DNA of 32,802 nucleotides from Cyanobacteria bacterium RI_101 (GTDB lineage: Bacteria > Cyanobacteriota > Cyanobacteriia > Cyanobacteriales > Microcystaceae), in assembly GCA_016471375.1 (NCBI GenBank), contig WGLZ01000043.1:1-32802 (forward strand), read 5' to 3'. The notes below the pieces were generated by a model. That model saw only the letters and a program-made list of their open reading frames with translations. It was not told where the DNA came from and ran no database searches. Shown piece after piece: positions 24,503-32,361 of the stretch. Positions within the stretch are counted from its first letter, which is position 1, and each line of letters begins with the position of its first letter. The position numbers and the translations under genes were made by a program.

Positions 24503-26839
24503 ATGGTTGCCACGCCTTCCCCTAAAACTTGGTGGGGTCAATTTCAAGCCCAGTTAGCGGCGCTCCCCCCGCCGAAAACGGAAGAGTCCTGGGTCTTTCG
24601 GGTTCTTGTGCAGGCGCTGGTAATCATCGGCATCATCGCCACCGATGTGGCGGCCCAGACCCAGTGGAGTTTTTGGGCCGTTCCCCTCAGCCTGATCGGC
24701 GCTTTTTGGAGTTGGCGGCGCCGGAAGGCCCGAAATGTGGCGCTCAAGTTTGTCCTGGCCATCGGCATGTTGGGGGTGCTGTTTGTCTTCCTCAGTAATT
24801 TGGTGGTGAACCTTCAGGATAGCCGCGTCGCCCTGGCGGGTCTCTTGGTGCAACTGCAAGTCCTCCACAGTTTCGATCTCCCCCGCCGTAAAGATTTGGG
24901 TTACTCCATGGTCATCGGCGTGATCCTGTTGGGGGTGGCGGGCACGGTGTCTCAAACCCTAGGTTTCGCGCCCTGGCTGGCGCTCTTTTTAGCGGTGGGG
25001 ATTCCCACTTTAGTTCTGGATTACCGCTCCCGTTTGGGCTTAGATCCCCTAGACCGGCGCTTGGTTCAGACCTGGGGACGGAAGAAACCGACCGGTAGCG
25101 AGAAAACGACTCCAACAGCGCCGCTTTTCCCCGCTCGTTTAGGCTTAATTTTGGCGCTCACCTTGGCGATGGGGTTAACCCTCTTCGCGCTCTTTCCCCG
25201 CTTCCCCAGTTACCAACTCCAGACCTTCCCGGTGAGCGGCCCGGAGGAGATGAGAAATCAGGAGTTTGACGAGCAAAACCGAGATATTGTGAACCCCGGC
25301 TATGTCAACGAAGGCAAAGAAGGTCAAGGTCGGGGCGGCGGCGGCGGCTCCAGTCCCAGCCGGGGCAAGGGGCGCCTGGACGACACCTTTTACTATGGTT
25401 TTAGCAGTCGGATTAACCAAAATTTACGGGGACAGTTAACGCCGAAACTGGTGCTCCGGGTGCGCTCCCAAGCGGCGGGATTCTGGCGGGCCCTGAGTTT
25501 TGACCACTACACCGGTCAGGGTTGGGAAATTACGGATAACGACGACATTACCCAACTGCGGCGCTCGCCCTGGTCCTACCGTTTTCACCTCGATCCGGTG
25601 GCGACCCAGATGAAGACCCAACAGATTATCCAAACCTATACCGCGGTTTTGGATCTGCCCAACGTCATCCCCAGCCTTAACGCGCCCCGTTACCTCTATT
25701 TCCCCACCAAGGAAATCGGCGTCGACCAAAACGGCAGTCTCCGCTCCCCCGCCGGTCTAGCGGAGGGCTTGACCTACACGGTCATTTCCGAAGTGCCTTA
25801 CCGAGACCAAACCGTTTTACGCCAAGCTCCGTTGGAATACCCCCGGCGTATTTTGCGGCGCTATCTCCAGATCCCCCCGGCAATTGAGGAAAAAGTTCGC
25901 AATAAAGCCATTGAACTCCTGCGGAAATCGCCCCAACCGATTAACACCGTTTACGACGCCTCCCTTTACCTCGCCCAGGCGCTGAAGCAAAATTATCGGA
26001 TTCGCGCGGATATTCCCTACCTAGAGCCGGGGGAGGATTTGGTGGAAGCGTTTCTCTTTCGGGACGGCGGCGGCTACCCGGATCACTTTTCCACGGTCTT
26101 AACGGTGATGCTCCGCTCTTTGGGCATTCCCGCTCGCTTTACCGCCGGGTTCGGCCCGGGACAGTTTAACCCCTTTACCGGTTACTACTTGGTTCATAAC
26201 ACCGACGCCTTTGGGCTGACGGAGGTTTATTTCCCCTACTTTGGCTGGTTTACCTTCGACCCGATTCCCGGCCACGACCTCTACCCCCCTTCCATCGAAG
26301 ACAACGAAACCTTCAGCGTCCTCAAACAACTTTGGAATTGGGTGGCGGGCTGGTTGCCTTCCCCGGTAACGGGCTTTTTAAGTTTAATTTGGACGAATCT
26401 CCTCGGCGCCGTCGGCGGCTTTTTGGCCTGGCTCTGGCGCCTCGTCTCCGGCAGTCTTATCGGCGCTGTTTTGGGGCTGATGCTCCTCAGCGCCGCGGGC
26501 TTTTTGGGCTGGCTGGGTTGGGGGCGATTGGGCGCTTGGTTGACTCAACGGCGCTTGGCGAAACTCCATCCTCTCAATCGTCTGTACGAAAAGTTACTCC
26601 TAGCCCTTAATGGTAAAGGCTTTGCCAAAAGTCGGGCCCAAACGCCCTGCGAGTATATCGGTTCTTTACAGGAACATTTTCCCCTGGAACAATGGGAAAT
26701 TATGGCGGAGATTGTCGGCGCTTACGAGGCTTGGCGCTACGGCGCTCAGGAGCAAAACCTGCCCTACCTTGACCAGCAATACCGGGTCTTGGAGCGGAGT
26801 TGGCGGCGCCGACCGGGGAAAAAAGTCGTATCCGGGTAG
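24503..26839 (+). CDS. TgpA/DUF3488-type membrane protein with inactive transglutaminase-like domain
   Basis: The 778-residue membrane protein has about five to six N-terminal TM helices (30-240), a Gly/Ser-rich linker (about 275-290), a large extracytoplasmic part, two or three C-terminal hydrophobic helices (about 600-680) and a C-terminal DUF4129-like tail. The outer part includes a transglutaminase-like domain, about 480-600: 'LVEAFLFRDGGGYPDHFSTV', 'RSLGIPARFTAGFGPGQFNP', 'TDAFGLTEVYFPYFGWFTFDPIPG'. In active relatives the motif is GyCxxFA and the second block has HAW. Here Pro526 replaces the nucleophilic Cys and Phe570 replaces His, while Asp586 remains. The site is therefore unlikely to be catalytic, although the fold seems intact. 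I recall cyanobacterial relatives with the same Pro, so the loss may be old and conserved. It follows a cupin gene by 5 bp. Confidence 0.88.
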   Translation: MVATPSPKTWWGQFQAQLAALPPPKTEESWVFRVLVQALVIIGIIATDVAAQTQWSFWAVPLSLIGAFWSWRRRKARNVALKFVLAIGMLGVLFVFLSNLVVNLQDSRVALAGLLVQLQVLHSFDLPRRKDLGYSMVIGVILLGVAGTVSQTLGFAPWLALFLAVGIPTLVLDYRSRLGLDPLDRRLVQTWGRKKPTGSEKTTPTAPLFPARLGLILALTLAMGLTLFALFPRFPSYQLQTFPVSGPEEMRNQEFDEQNRDIVNPGYVNEGKEGQGRGGGGGSSPSRGKGRLDDTFYYGFSSRINQNLRGQLTPKLVLRVRSQAAGFWRALSFDHYTGQGWEITDNDDITQLRRSPWSYRFHLDPVATQMKTQQIIQTYTAVLDLPNVIPSLNAPRYLYFPTKEIGVDQNGSLRSPAGLAEGLTYTVISEVPYRDQTVLRQAPLEYPRRILRRYLQIPPAIEEKVRNKAIELLRKSPQPINTVYDASLYLAQALKQNYRIRADIPYLEPGEDLVEAFLFRDGGGYPDHFSTVLTVMLRSLGIPARFTAGFGPGQFNPFTGYYLVHNTDAFGLTEVYFPYFGWFTFDPIPGHDLYPPSIEDNETFSVLKQLWNWVAGWLPSPVTGFLSLIWTNLLGAVGGFLAWLWRLVSGSLIGAVLGLMLLSAAGFLGWLGWGRLGAWLTQRRLAKLHPLNRLYEKLLLALNGKGFAKSRAQTPCEYIGSLQEHFPLEQWEIMAEIVGAYEAWRYGAQEQNLPYLDQQYRVLERSWRRRPGKKVVSG

Positions 26840-26846
26840 AATTCAT

Positions 26847-27485
26847 TTACTGATTTTGTTCCTTGATCCGCCAGAGCGCCGTTAGGTCGGCGCCGATAAT
26901 TTGGTCTAAGTGAGCGGTAATCAACGCGATATCCCAGTCCCACCAAGCAATGTCTAATAAGGCGGCGATAGTGTCTTCAGAAAAGCGCCGACGAATGACG
27001 CGGGCGGGATTTCCCCCGACCAAGGTATAGGGATCTACGGAGCGGGTCACGACGGATTGAGCCGCCACAATGGCTCCGTGCCCAAGGGTAACGCCCGGTA
27101 AGACCGCGGAGTTGTACCCTAACCAGACGTCGTTGCCGACGATCGTGTCTCCTTTATTCGGCGCCGGCGCTTCTCCCCTTTCCCAACCCTGACCAAAAAT
27201 AAAAAAGGGATAGGTGGAAAACCCATTTAGGGCGTGATTTGCGCCGTTCATGATAAAGGTGACCCCCCTAGCGATGGCGCAGAATTTGCCAATAATCAGC
27301 TTGTCGCCAATAAACGGATAGTGATAAAGCACCCGGCGCTCGAAGTTTTCCGAATCTTCCGGGTCGTCATAATAGGTATAGTCCCCAATAATTATATTAG
27401 GATTAAAGACTGTGTTCTTAATGAAACAGACTTGGGGAAAGTCTTTCAAGGGATGGGGATCGGAGGGATCGGGGCCGTACATCAT
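26847..27485 (-). CDS. Vat-like xenobiotic O-acetyltransferase (CatB/hexapeptide family)
   Basis: The 212-residue left-handed beta-helix acyltransferase matches the streptogramin-A acetyltransferase (Vat) group along its length: 'YGPDP', 'QVCFIKN', 'IIIGDYTYYDDPE', 'FERRVLYHYPFIGDKLIIGKFC', 'GVTFIMNGANHALNGFSTYPF', 'IVGNDVWLGYNSAVLPGV' and 'VGGNPARVIRRRFS'. The catalytic His in 'NGANH' is present. Known members use acetyl-CoA; relatives in environmental bacteria acetylate other hydroxyl groups, including sugars, so antibiotic resistance is possible but unproved. Start: ATG at 27485 or the next at 27482. It is convergent with the TgpA-like gene (7 bp apart) and divergent from yqeG. Confidence 0.88.
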   Translation of the reverse strand: MMYGPDPSDPHPLKDFPQVCFIKNTVFNPNIIIGDYTYYDDPEDSENFERRVLYHYPFIGDKLIIGKFCAIARGVTFIMNGANHALNGFSTYPFFIFGQGWERGEAPAPNKGDTIVGNDVWLGYNSAVLPGVTLGHGAIVAAQSVVTRSVDPYTLVGGNPARVIRRRFSEDTIAALLDIAWWDWDIALITAHLDQIIGADLTALWRIKEQNQ

Positions 27486-27557
27486 TCAAGCCAGGGCAAG
27501 GGAGCCTTGAATTAGCTTCGGTAGACACTGGCCCCCACCGACGAGCGTATAAGGAAA

Positions 27558-27587
27558 TTGGTTTCCCAGTCCCCCAAGCCCTACAAT
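27558..27587 (+). promoter_or_regulatory. Promoter of the YqeG phosphatase gene
   Basis: TTGGTT (27558-27563) and TACAAT (27582-27587) are 18 bases apart. This falls inside an upstream extension of the reading frame, supporting the ATG at 27615 as the true start of the next gene. Confidence 0.5.
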
Positions 27588-27614
27588 AAAAACGCCCTTT
27601 GCCCCAGCGCCGCC

Positions 27615-28139
27615 ATGACCCGCGCCCGTCTCCTCCAACCTGATTTAGTCCTAGGACAAACAATCCTGGGTCTCCATTTGGACATTCTGCGCCGCTATGG
27701 TCTTAAGGGGTTAGTTTTAGACGTGGATGAAACTCTTGTTCCGTTCAATGACGCAGACGTCTCCCCGGAGTTACAGACCTGGGTGGCGGAAATTCGGCCC
27801 CAGACCCCGATTTGGCTGGTGAGCAACAACCTCAGCGAAGCCCGTATCAGTCGCATCGCCCAATCTTTAGATCTGCCCTTTCTCTTCGGCGCCGCTAAAC
27901 CCTCTCGCAGGAAGCTCCGTCAAGCTATCGAACAGATGAATTTGCAAGTGGCGGAGGTGGCCATGGTGGGGGATCGTCTTTTTACCGATGTCCTGGCGGG
28001 GAACCGTCTGGGGATGTTCACCATCCTGGTGGAGCCGATGGTTCTGGGGGGAGGAGCGCCCAAAAAGCGCTCCCTGCGGAACCTAGAGGTCTGGTTTTCC
28101 CGCCAGTTGGGGGTCAGTCTTCACCATTCTCAACATTAG
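27615..28139 (+). CDS. YqeG-family HAD phosphatase (class IIIA)
   Basis: The 174-residue soluble HAD protein has motif I 'GLVLDVDETLVPF' (D-x-D-x-T), motif II 'IWLVSNN', a lysine in 'FGAAKPSRRKLRQAIEQM' and motif III 'VAMVGDRLFTDVLAGNRLGMFTI'. This layout is the YqeG/PGP-like class IIIA group, a conserved cyanobacterial and firmicute protein. The related mitochondrial PTPMT/Gep4 group includes phosphatidylglycerophosphate phosphatases, so a role in phosphatidylglycerol synthesis is plausible; the substrate is not proved. The ATG at 27615 starts the conserved part, 28 bases after the TACAAT box. Hairpins follow the stop at 28281-28311. Confidence 0.88.
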   Translation: MTRARLLQPDLVLGQTILGLHLDILRRYGLKGLVLDVDETLVPFNDADVSPELQTWVAEIRPQTPIWLVSNNLSEARISRIAQSLDLPFLFGAAKPSRRKLRQAIEQMNLQVAEVAMVGDRLFTDVLAGNRLGMFTILVEPMVLGGGAPKKRSLRNLEVWFSRQLGVSLHHSQH

Positions 28140-28280
28140 TTTACAAACTGTTACGTTTTGCTGATGGGACAAATCTAAAAAAATTATTAAGAATTTCCGG
28201 TTTCTCCGAAATTGCCCCGATAATATTTACAGATTCAAATGGGGTCAGCCGATATAAAGACCCTAATCATAATAAACTTG

Positions 28281-28311
28281 AGAGCCAGGGGGGTACAAAC
28301 TTCCTGGCTTT
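28281..28311 (+). terminator. Hairpin downstream of yqeG
   Basis: AGCCAGG (28283-28289) and CCTGGCT (28303-28309) form a stem, extendable by two weak pairs, followed by a short T-containing stretch. A smaller GGGTC/GACCC hairpin precedes it (about 28242-28263). The site is about 145 bp after the stop, so it may end yqeG or a small RNA starting near the AT-rich GATAATATT at 28219. Confidence 0.4.
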
Positions 28312-28349
28312 CCTATGGGTTTACCTATGTCAGGGGATCTTGATAAAAT

Positions 28350-28384
28350 CCGGCGCTGGAAGGCGTTTCCTGGGTTAACGCCGG
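28350..28384 (-). terminator. Intrinsic terminator of pmbA/tldE
   Basis: On the minus strand, CCGGCG and CGCCGG arms (28379-28384 and 28350-28355) are followed by ATTTTATC, a stem plus T-rich tail. An inner GGAA/TTCC pair shortens the loop. It lies about 27 bp after the pmbA stop. Confidence 0.5.
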
Positions 28385-28410
28385 TTTACGCTCCGACACA
28401 GTTCGTTACG

Positions 28411-29751
28411 TTACTCTCCGGTAATGGCTAGCCCGTCCACCCAAACCCGGGGACAGACGCCGCCGGGGGTGGTCTCCGCCTCCGGCTCTAGGTAAATAAT
28501 CGACTTCAACAGATCTCGAAAATCCCCCGCCACGGTGGCGGCGTCAATACTGATCCGCTCCCCGCCTTTCATCAGCCAACCGTCAAAGGGCAGGGAAAAA
28601 GACCCTTGCAGGGCGTTGACTCCGGCGTGGAGCGCCTGAAGTTTGTCAATCCAGACCACATTCTCCGCCTCTGCTAGGGAATAGCTCTGTTCCCAGGCGC
28701 CGTCGCTGAAGACTTCGTAGAAATGGGCGCCGACGGTGATTTTAGCGCCGATGTTGGCGTTGCCTGTGGGTTGGGTCTGGAAACGCTTGGCGGTGCCGCT
28801 ACTGTGGAGCAAGCCCGTTAGAACCCCGTTTTGAATCAGATCTACCGCCCGAGTGGGGGTGCCTTCCCCGTCAAAACCCTCGGCGCTGATATTCTCCGGG
28901 TGGAGGGCGTTGTCCCGCAGGCAAAATTGAGGGACGGCGAGGGTCTGCCCCAGACTGTCCGGGGTGGAGAGGCTTTGTTTGTCGAGGATATTTTGGGCGT
29001 TGTAGAGGTTGGAAAAGGCGCTTAACAAACTTAAAAAGGCCCGGGGGGAAAAGACGACTCGGTACTGCCCCGAGGCGATGGGTCGGTAGTCCAGATGGCT
29101 AACGGTTTTCTCCGTCACCTCCGCCAAACAGCCGGCGATGTCTAAATCTTGAAGACTGCGGCTAATTTTCATGGCCCCGGCGCTCCGGGGTTTTTTCCCC
29201 TCCTGCTCAGCCCGGCTGTAGAGATAGAGCGCCGCGTAGGAGCGCCGTTCCTGCCGGAGGGCGCCGGCGCTGTTGAGGTAAAAGCGCTCGATGGTTTCCT
29301 CGGAAAGGCCGTTGTAGGGAACGGAGGTAATGGCGGGATGGGAGCCGAGCAAATCCGCTTCGGCTTTAATCAGGGTTTCAATTAACTCTGTAATGGGAGA
29401 AGGGGCGACGGTGTAGTCCGGCCCCGGCGGAATCGGGGTCAGCGCCTCCGGGCTGAAGTCGGGAATATGCTCCCTGACGCCAAAGTGACTGGCTTCCGCC
29501 GCGGTCTCCAGCGCCAGCGCCAGACCCGCCGGTTCTAAATCCGTGGTGCTGGTCACCCCCACCAAACCGTCTGAGTTCCAGACCCGGACGATGACGCTGG
29601 CCCGGTTGGAGGCTTGCACCTGTTTCGGCGCGCCGCCGTCCACTTCCACCCCCATTTCTTCCACGGAGGAGCCGTAAATATCGTACTGCTTAACTCCCAG
29701 GCGCTGGGCGGTCTCTTGGGCGGATTGGGCTAAATTTTCGATTGGGAGCAT
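28411..29751 (-). CDS. pmbA: PmbA/TldE-family protein, partner of TldD peptidase
   Basis: The 446-residue protein has the TldD/PmbA fold: 'QYDIYGSSVEEMGVEVDGGAPKQVQ', 'VIVRVWNSDGLVGVTSTTDL', 'FYLNSAGALRQERRSYAALYLY', 'SGQYRVVFSPRAFLSLLSAF', 'FDGEGTPTRAVDLIQNGVLTGLLHSS' and 'GNANIGAKITVGAHFYEV'. It lacks the HExxxH metal motif of TldD, as expected for the PmbA/TldE subunit. In E. coli TldD and TldE form a heterodimeric protease that processes peptides such as microcin B17 and the CcdA antitoxin. No tldD lies in the window; in other cyanobacteria a separate tldD is common. The start ATG is 29751, with no upstream partner gene. Confidence 0.92.
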   Translation of the reverse strand: MLPIENLAQSAQETAQRLGVKQYDIYGSSVEEMGVEVDGGAPKQVQASNRASVIVRVWNSDGLVGVTSTTDLEPAGLALALETAAEASHFGVREHIPDFSPEALTPIPPGPDYTVAPSPITELIETLIKAEADLLGSHPAITSVPYNGLSEETIERFYLNSAGALRQERRSYAALYLYSRAEQEGKKPRSAGAMKISRSLQDLDIAGCLAEVTEKTVSHLDYRPIASGQYRVVFSPRAFLSLLSAFSNLYNAQNILDKQSLSTPDSLGQTLAVPQFCLRDNALHPENISAEGFDGEGTPTRAVDLIQNGVLTGLLHSSGTAKRFQTQPTGNANIGAKITVGAHFYEVFSDGAWEQSYSLAEAENVVWIDKLQALHAGVNALQGSFSLPFDGWLMKGGERISIDAATVAGDFRDLLKSIIYLEPEAETTPGGVCPRVWVDGLAITGE

Positions 29752-29861
29752 GGAGAGAAAGAAAGGTCGGTTTTGGCTTTATCATTGTACCCTGGCGAAA
29801 TGACCGGCGCCGTTTGATCTAACTAGAGAGTACGGTTTCAGTCCGAGGGAGTGGCGGCGCT

Positions 29862-32360
29862 TTGAGGAAACACAATCTTTTTAATAGAGACTTTGCCCCC
29901 CTAGGGATTTTGGCCGCCATCTGGCTCCTGAGCAACGGGCTAGACCGCTTCTGGTTGGGGTTGGATCATTCCGTTCCGGCCTGGGATCAGAGCAATCACC
30001 TGAGTTATTCCCTCGCCTATCTTCAGTCCTTGCAAACCCCGGACTGGTTCAACGGGGACTGGTGGCGGCGCTTTTGGCAGTTGTCCCCCAAATATCCGCC
30101 CTTGACTTATTTAATGGCGGTTCCCTTTCAGGCGCTTTTCGAGCCGGGAAATGATCCGGCTTTATTAACGAATTGGCTCTACAGCTCCGTTTTATTGGGT
30201 TGCGTTTACGCCCTGGGCAAAAAACTGTTTACCCCGGCCATCGGCCTCTGGGGCGCCGCCATTTTGGCGCTGACGCCCCGCTTTTACCACACTCGCTTGC
30301 AGTTTTTACTGGACACGCCCCTGCTGGCCTTTACCCTCCTGAGCTTTACGGCTTTGACCTTTTGGCTTTGGAGTCCGGGACGCCGGGGGCAATGGCTCTG
30401 GGCGGGGGGCTTTGGTTTCGCTTTAGGGTTAGGGTTACTGACCAAACAGAGCGTTTTGTTCTCTCTCTTTTTTCCCCTCTTGGGCGCCGCCGGTTACTGT
30501 CTCTGGCGCCGTCAATGGGAGCGAATTGTCCAGTTAATCCTGAGTTTTCTCCTCTCGGCGCTTCTTTGGTTCCCCTGGTACCGGACTAATTGGATTTACC
30601 TCTTTAGCACCGCCCAAAATTCCAACGCCATTCCCGCCTCCCTAGAGGGCGATCCCCCGGTGAATACCTGGGCCGCCTGGGTCTATTACTGGAAAGACTT
30701 GCCCCTAGCCGTCACCTGGGTTTGGTTAATCCCTCCCCTGGTGGGGATCATTCTCTGGGCGCTGGGACGCTTGCCCCGAAAACCCGAGGATATCACCTGG
30801 CCCCAAGCCCGCCCCGGTTTGCTCTGGCTCGGCTTCTACATCGGCGGAGTCTATCTGGTCTTCTCGGCGCTCTATAACAAAGACAGCCGTTACATTTTGC
30901 CCTACTTACCCGCCTTAGCGCTGGTCTTAGCCTACGGCTTAACCCGCTGGCGGGGGCGTTGGCGCTGGCTCCCCGGCGCCGTTTTAGCCTTGGCGATTAC
31001 TGTTACCTTAACCAATCTCTTCCCCGTTCCCGGTAGCGACGGTTTAACTCAAGCCTTTAACCCCGCCGTCCTCTTTCGTCCCCAACTAGAAACCACAACC
31101 CCCAACGAGAAGATTTTTCCGACGGCGCTCCGGGCGGCGCCCTATCAACGGGTTAACCTTGGAGTCATTCCTAACACCAGTCAAATTAACCCAAATACTT
31201 TAAACTATTTCGGTATGTTGGCCCAATTCCAGGGCTTTGGGCGGGAACTGGGCAGTAACCCGGAAACCGTGGCGGAGGATAGCCGCAATTTTAATTGGCT
31301 GTTGACCCAAACCGGCGACAACGGCTTCGCCCAACCGGCCCAATTAGACCTAGCTCAGTCTTTACCCCAAAATCCCGACTTTCAGGTCTTGAAAACTTGG
31401 GCGCTCCCCGATAAAAACCAAGTCGCCCTCTTCCAGCGCCGTCCTTTTCCCCTAGAGGTAGAACCCCTCGCCGCTCCTCCGAGTCAGATTACCCTCACCG
31501 ATTTAGAACTACCCCCCGCCGCGCCGCCCGGAAAACCCCTCCAGGTTACTTACCGCTGGCAAGGCTCAGGGGAGGCTTTAAGCAAGGCCATTTTACTCAT
31601 CACCTGGCAAAACCTAGATAATCCTGAAATTCAATGGTACGGGGACCACGCCCCCGGCTTCGGCGACCTACTTCCCACAGTCCAAACGGAACCCGGTTTA
31701 ACCCTGACCGAACGAACGGCGCTGCTTCCGCCCCCAGATCTGCCCTCTGGCCGGTATCAACTCCAGATTCAGGCCCTAACCCCTAACTCCCAATCCCTAA
31801 CCCCTAACCCCCAATCCCTAACCCCCGTCCTCTTTCCCCCCACTGAAATTCAGATCGATCCCCAAGCTCCCTCCCTGCCAGCGCCGCCTCCGGATCGGGT
31901 CAGTCAACTGCGCCAACTGGCGCCGATGCTAGGTCAGGGACTCCAGGGGCTTGACCCCATCTTTGCCCAGGTCGGGCGTTTGAATATTTACGACCCCACC
32001 CAGGACTACCTACGGCAGGCGGATCTGAGTCTCAGTTACCGCTTGAGCCAAAATCCGCCCAATCCCGTACCTTTAACCTATGGTTTAGTCTTGGCCCGGG
32101 TTCTTCAACAAAATCCCCAAGCCGCTATCGCGGCGCTCCGCTCTTTGGTGGAGCTAGAGCCGGAAAACCCCTACGCCCACGCCTATTTGGCCTTTGTCCA
32201 TCTCTACGACTGGCAAGGGCGGGCCGGGGAAGCGGCGCTGGCGCCGGCCTTAAAATTGGCGCCGGCAGTCCCAGAATTTCAGTATCTCAAAGCCGTCGCC
32301 CAACTGATGCAGGGCAACCTCTGGGGCGTTTGGCAAACTCTCGCGCCGTTACTCAAATAA
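29862..32360 (+). CDS. GT39-type (GT-C fold) membrane glycosyltransferase with C-terminal TPR-like tail
   Basis: The 832-residue protein has about ten to eleven TM helices in its first 390 residues. Early features typical of the PMT/ArnT superfamily are 'VPAWDQSNHLSYSL' (acidic residue in the first loop), 'KYPPLTYLM', 'RFYHTRLQFLLDTPLLAF', 'LTKQSVLF' and 'FSALYNKDSRYILPYLPAL'. The outer C-terminal half has a predicted beta region, then a low-complexity LTPN.QS repeat (about 638-654) and a TPR-like helical end ('AIAALRSLVELEPENPYAHAYLAFVHL'). It should move a sugar from a lipid-linked donor on the outer face. Start is a TTG at 29862, with GAGGGAG 10 bases upstream. Its stop is one base from the IS1-like element. 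Confidence 0.86.
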   Translation: MRKHNLFNRDFAPLGILAAIWLLSNGLDRFWLGLDHSVPAWDQSNHLSYSLAYLQSLQTPDWFNGDWWRRFWQLSPKYPPLTYLMAVPFQALFEPGNDPALLTNWLYSSVLLGCVYALGKKLFTPAIGLWGAAILALTPRFYHTRLQFLLDTPLLAFTLLSFTALTFWLWSPGRRGQWLWAGGFGFALGLGLLTKQSVLFSLFFPLLGAAGYCLWRRQWERIVQLILSFLLSALLWFPWYRTNWIYLFSTAQNSNAIPASLEGDPPVNTWAAWVYYWKDLPLAVTWVWLIPPLVGIILWALGRLPRKPEDITWPQARPGLLWLGFYIGGVYLVFSALYNKDSRYILPYLPALALVLAYGLTRWRGRWRWLPGAVLALAITVTLTNLFPVPGSDGLTQAFNPAVLFRPQLETTTPNEKIFPTALRAAPYQRVNLGVIPNTSQINPNTLNYFGMLAQFQGFGRELGSNPETVAEDSRNFNWLLTQTGDNGFAQPAQLDLAQSLPQNPDFQVLKTWALPDKNQVALFQRRPFPLEVEPLAAPPSQITLTDLELPPAAPPGKPLQVTYRWQGSGEALSKAILLITWQNLDNPEIQWYGDHAPGFGDLLPTVQTEPGLTLTERTALLPPPDLPSGRYQLQIQALTPNSQSLTPNPQSLTPVLFPPTEIQIDPQAPSLPAPPPDRVSQLRQLAPMLGQGLQGLDPIFAQVGRLNIYDPTQDYLRQADLSLSYRLSQNPPNPVPLTYGLVLARVLQQNPQAAIAALRSLVELEPENPYAHAYLAFVHLYDWQGRAGEAALAPALKLAPAVPEFQYLKAVAQLMQGNLWGVWQTLAPLLK
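31774..31822. repeat. Heptanucleotide tandem repeat (STRR-like) within the GT39 gene
   Basis: Seven consecutive 7-mers: CCCTAAC, CCCTAAC, TCCCAAT, CCCTAAC, CCCTAAC, CCCCAAT, CCCTAAC. The 21-bp (three-heptamer) period keeps the frame and encodes repeats of LTPN-(S/P)-QS. Heptamers of the CCCCAAT/CCCTAAC kind resemble the short tandemly repeated sequences (STRR) known from filamentous cyanobacteria, usually intergenic. Confidence 0.9.
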
Positions 32361-32361
32361 C

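Noticed and set aside
31774-31822. Telomere-like repeat
   Set aside because: CCCTAAC units resemble telomeres, but the array is short, mixed with CCCCAAT and inside a bacterial gene; STRR is the better description.
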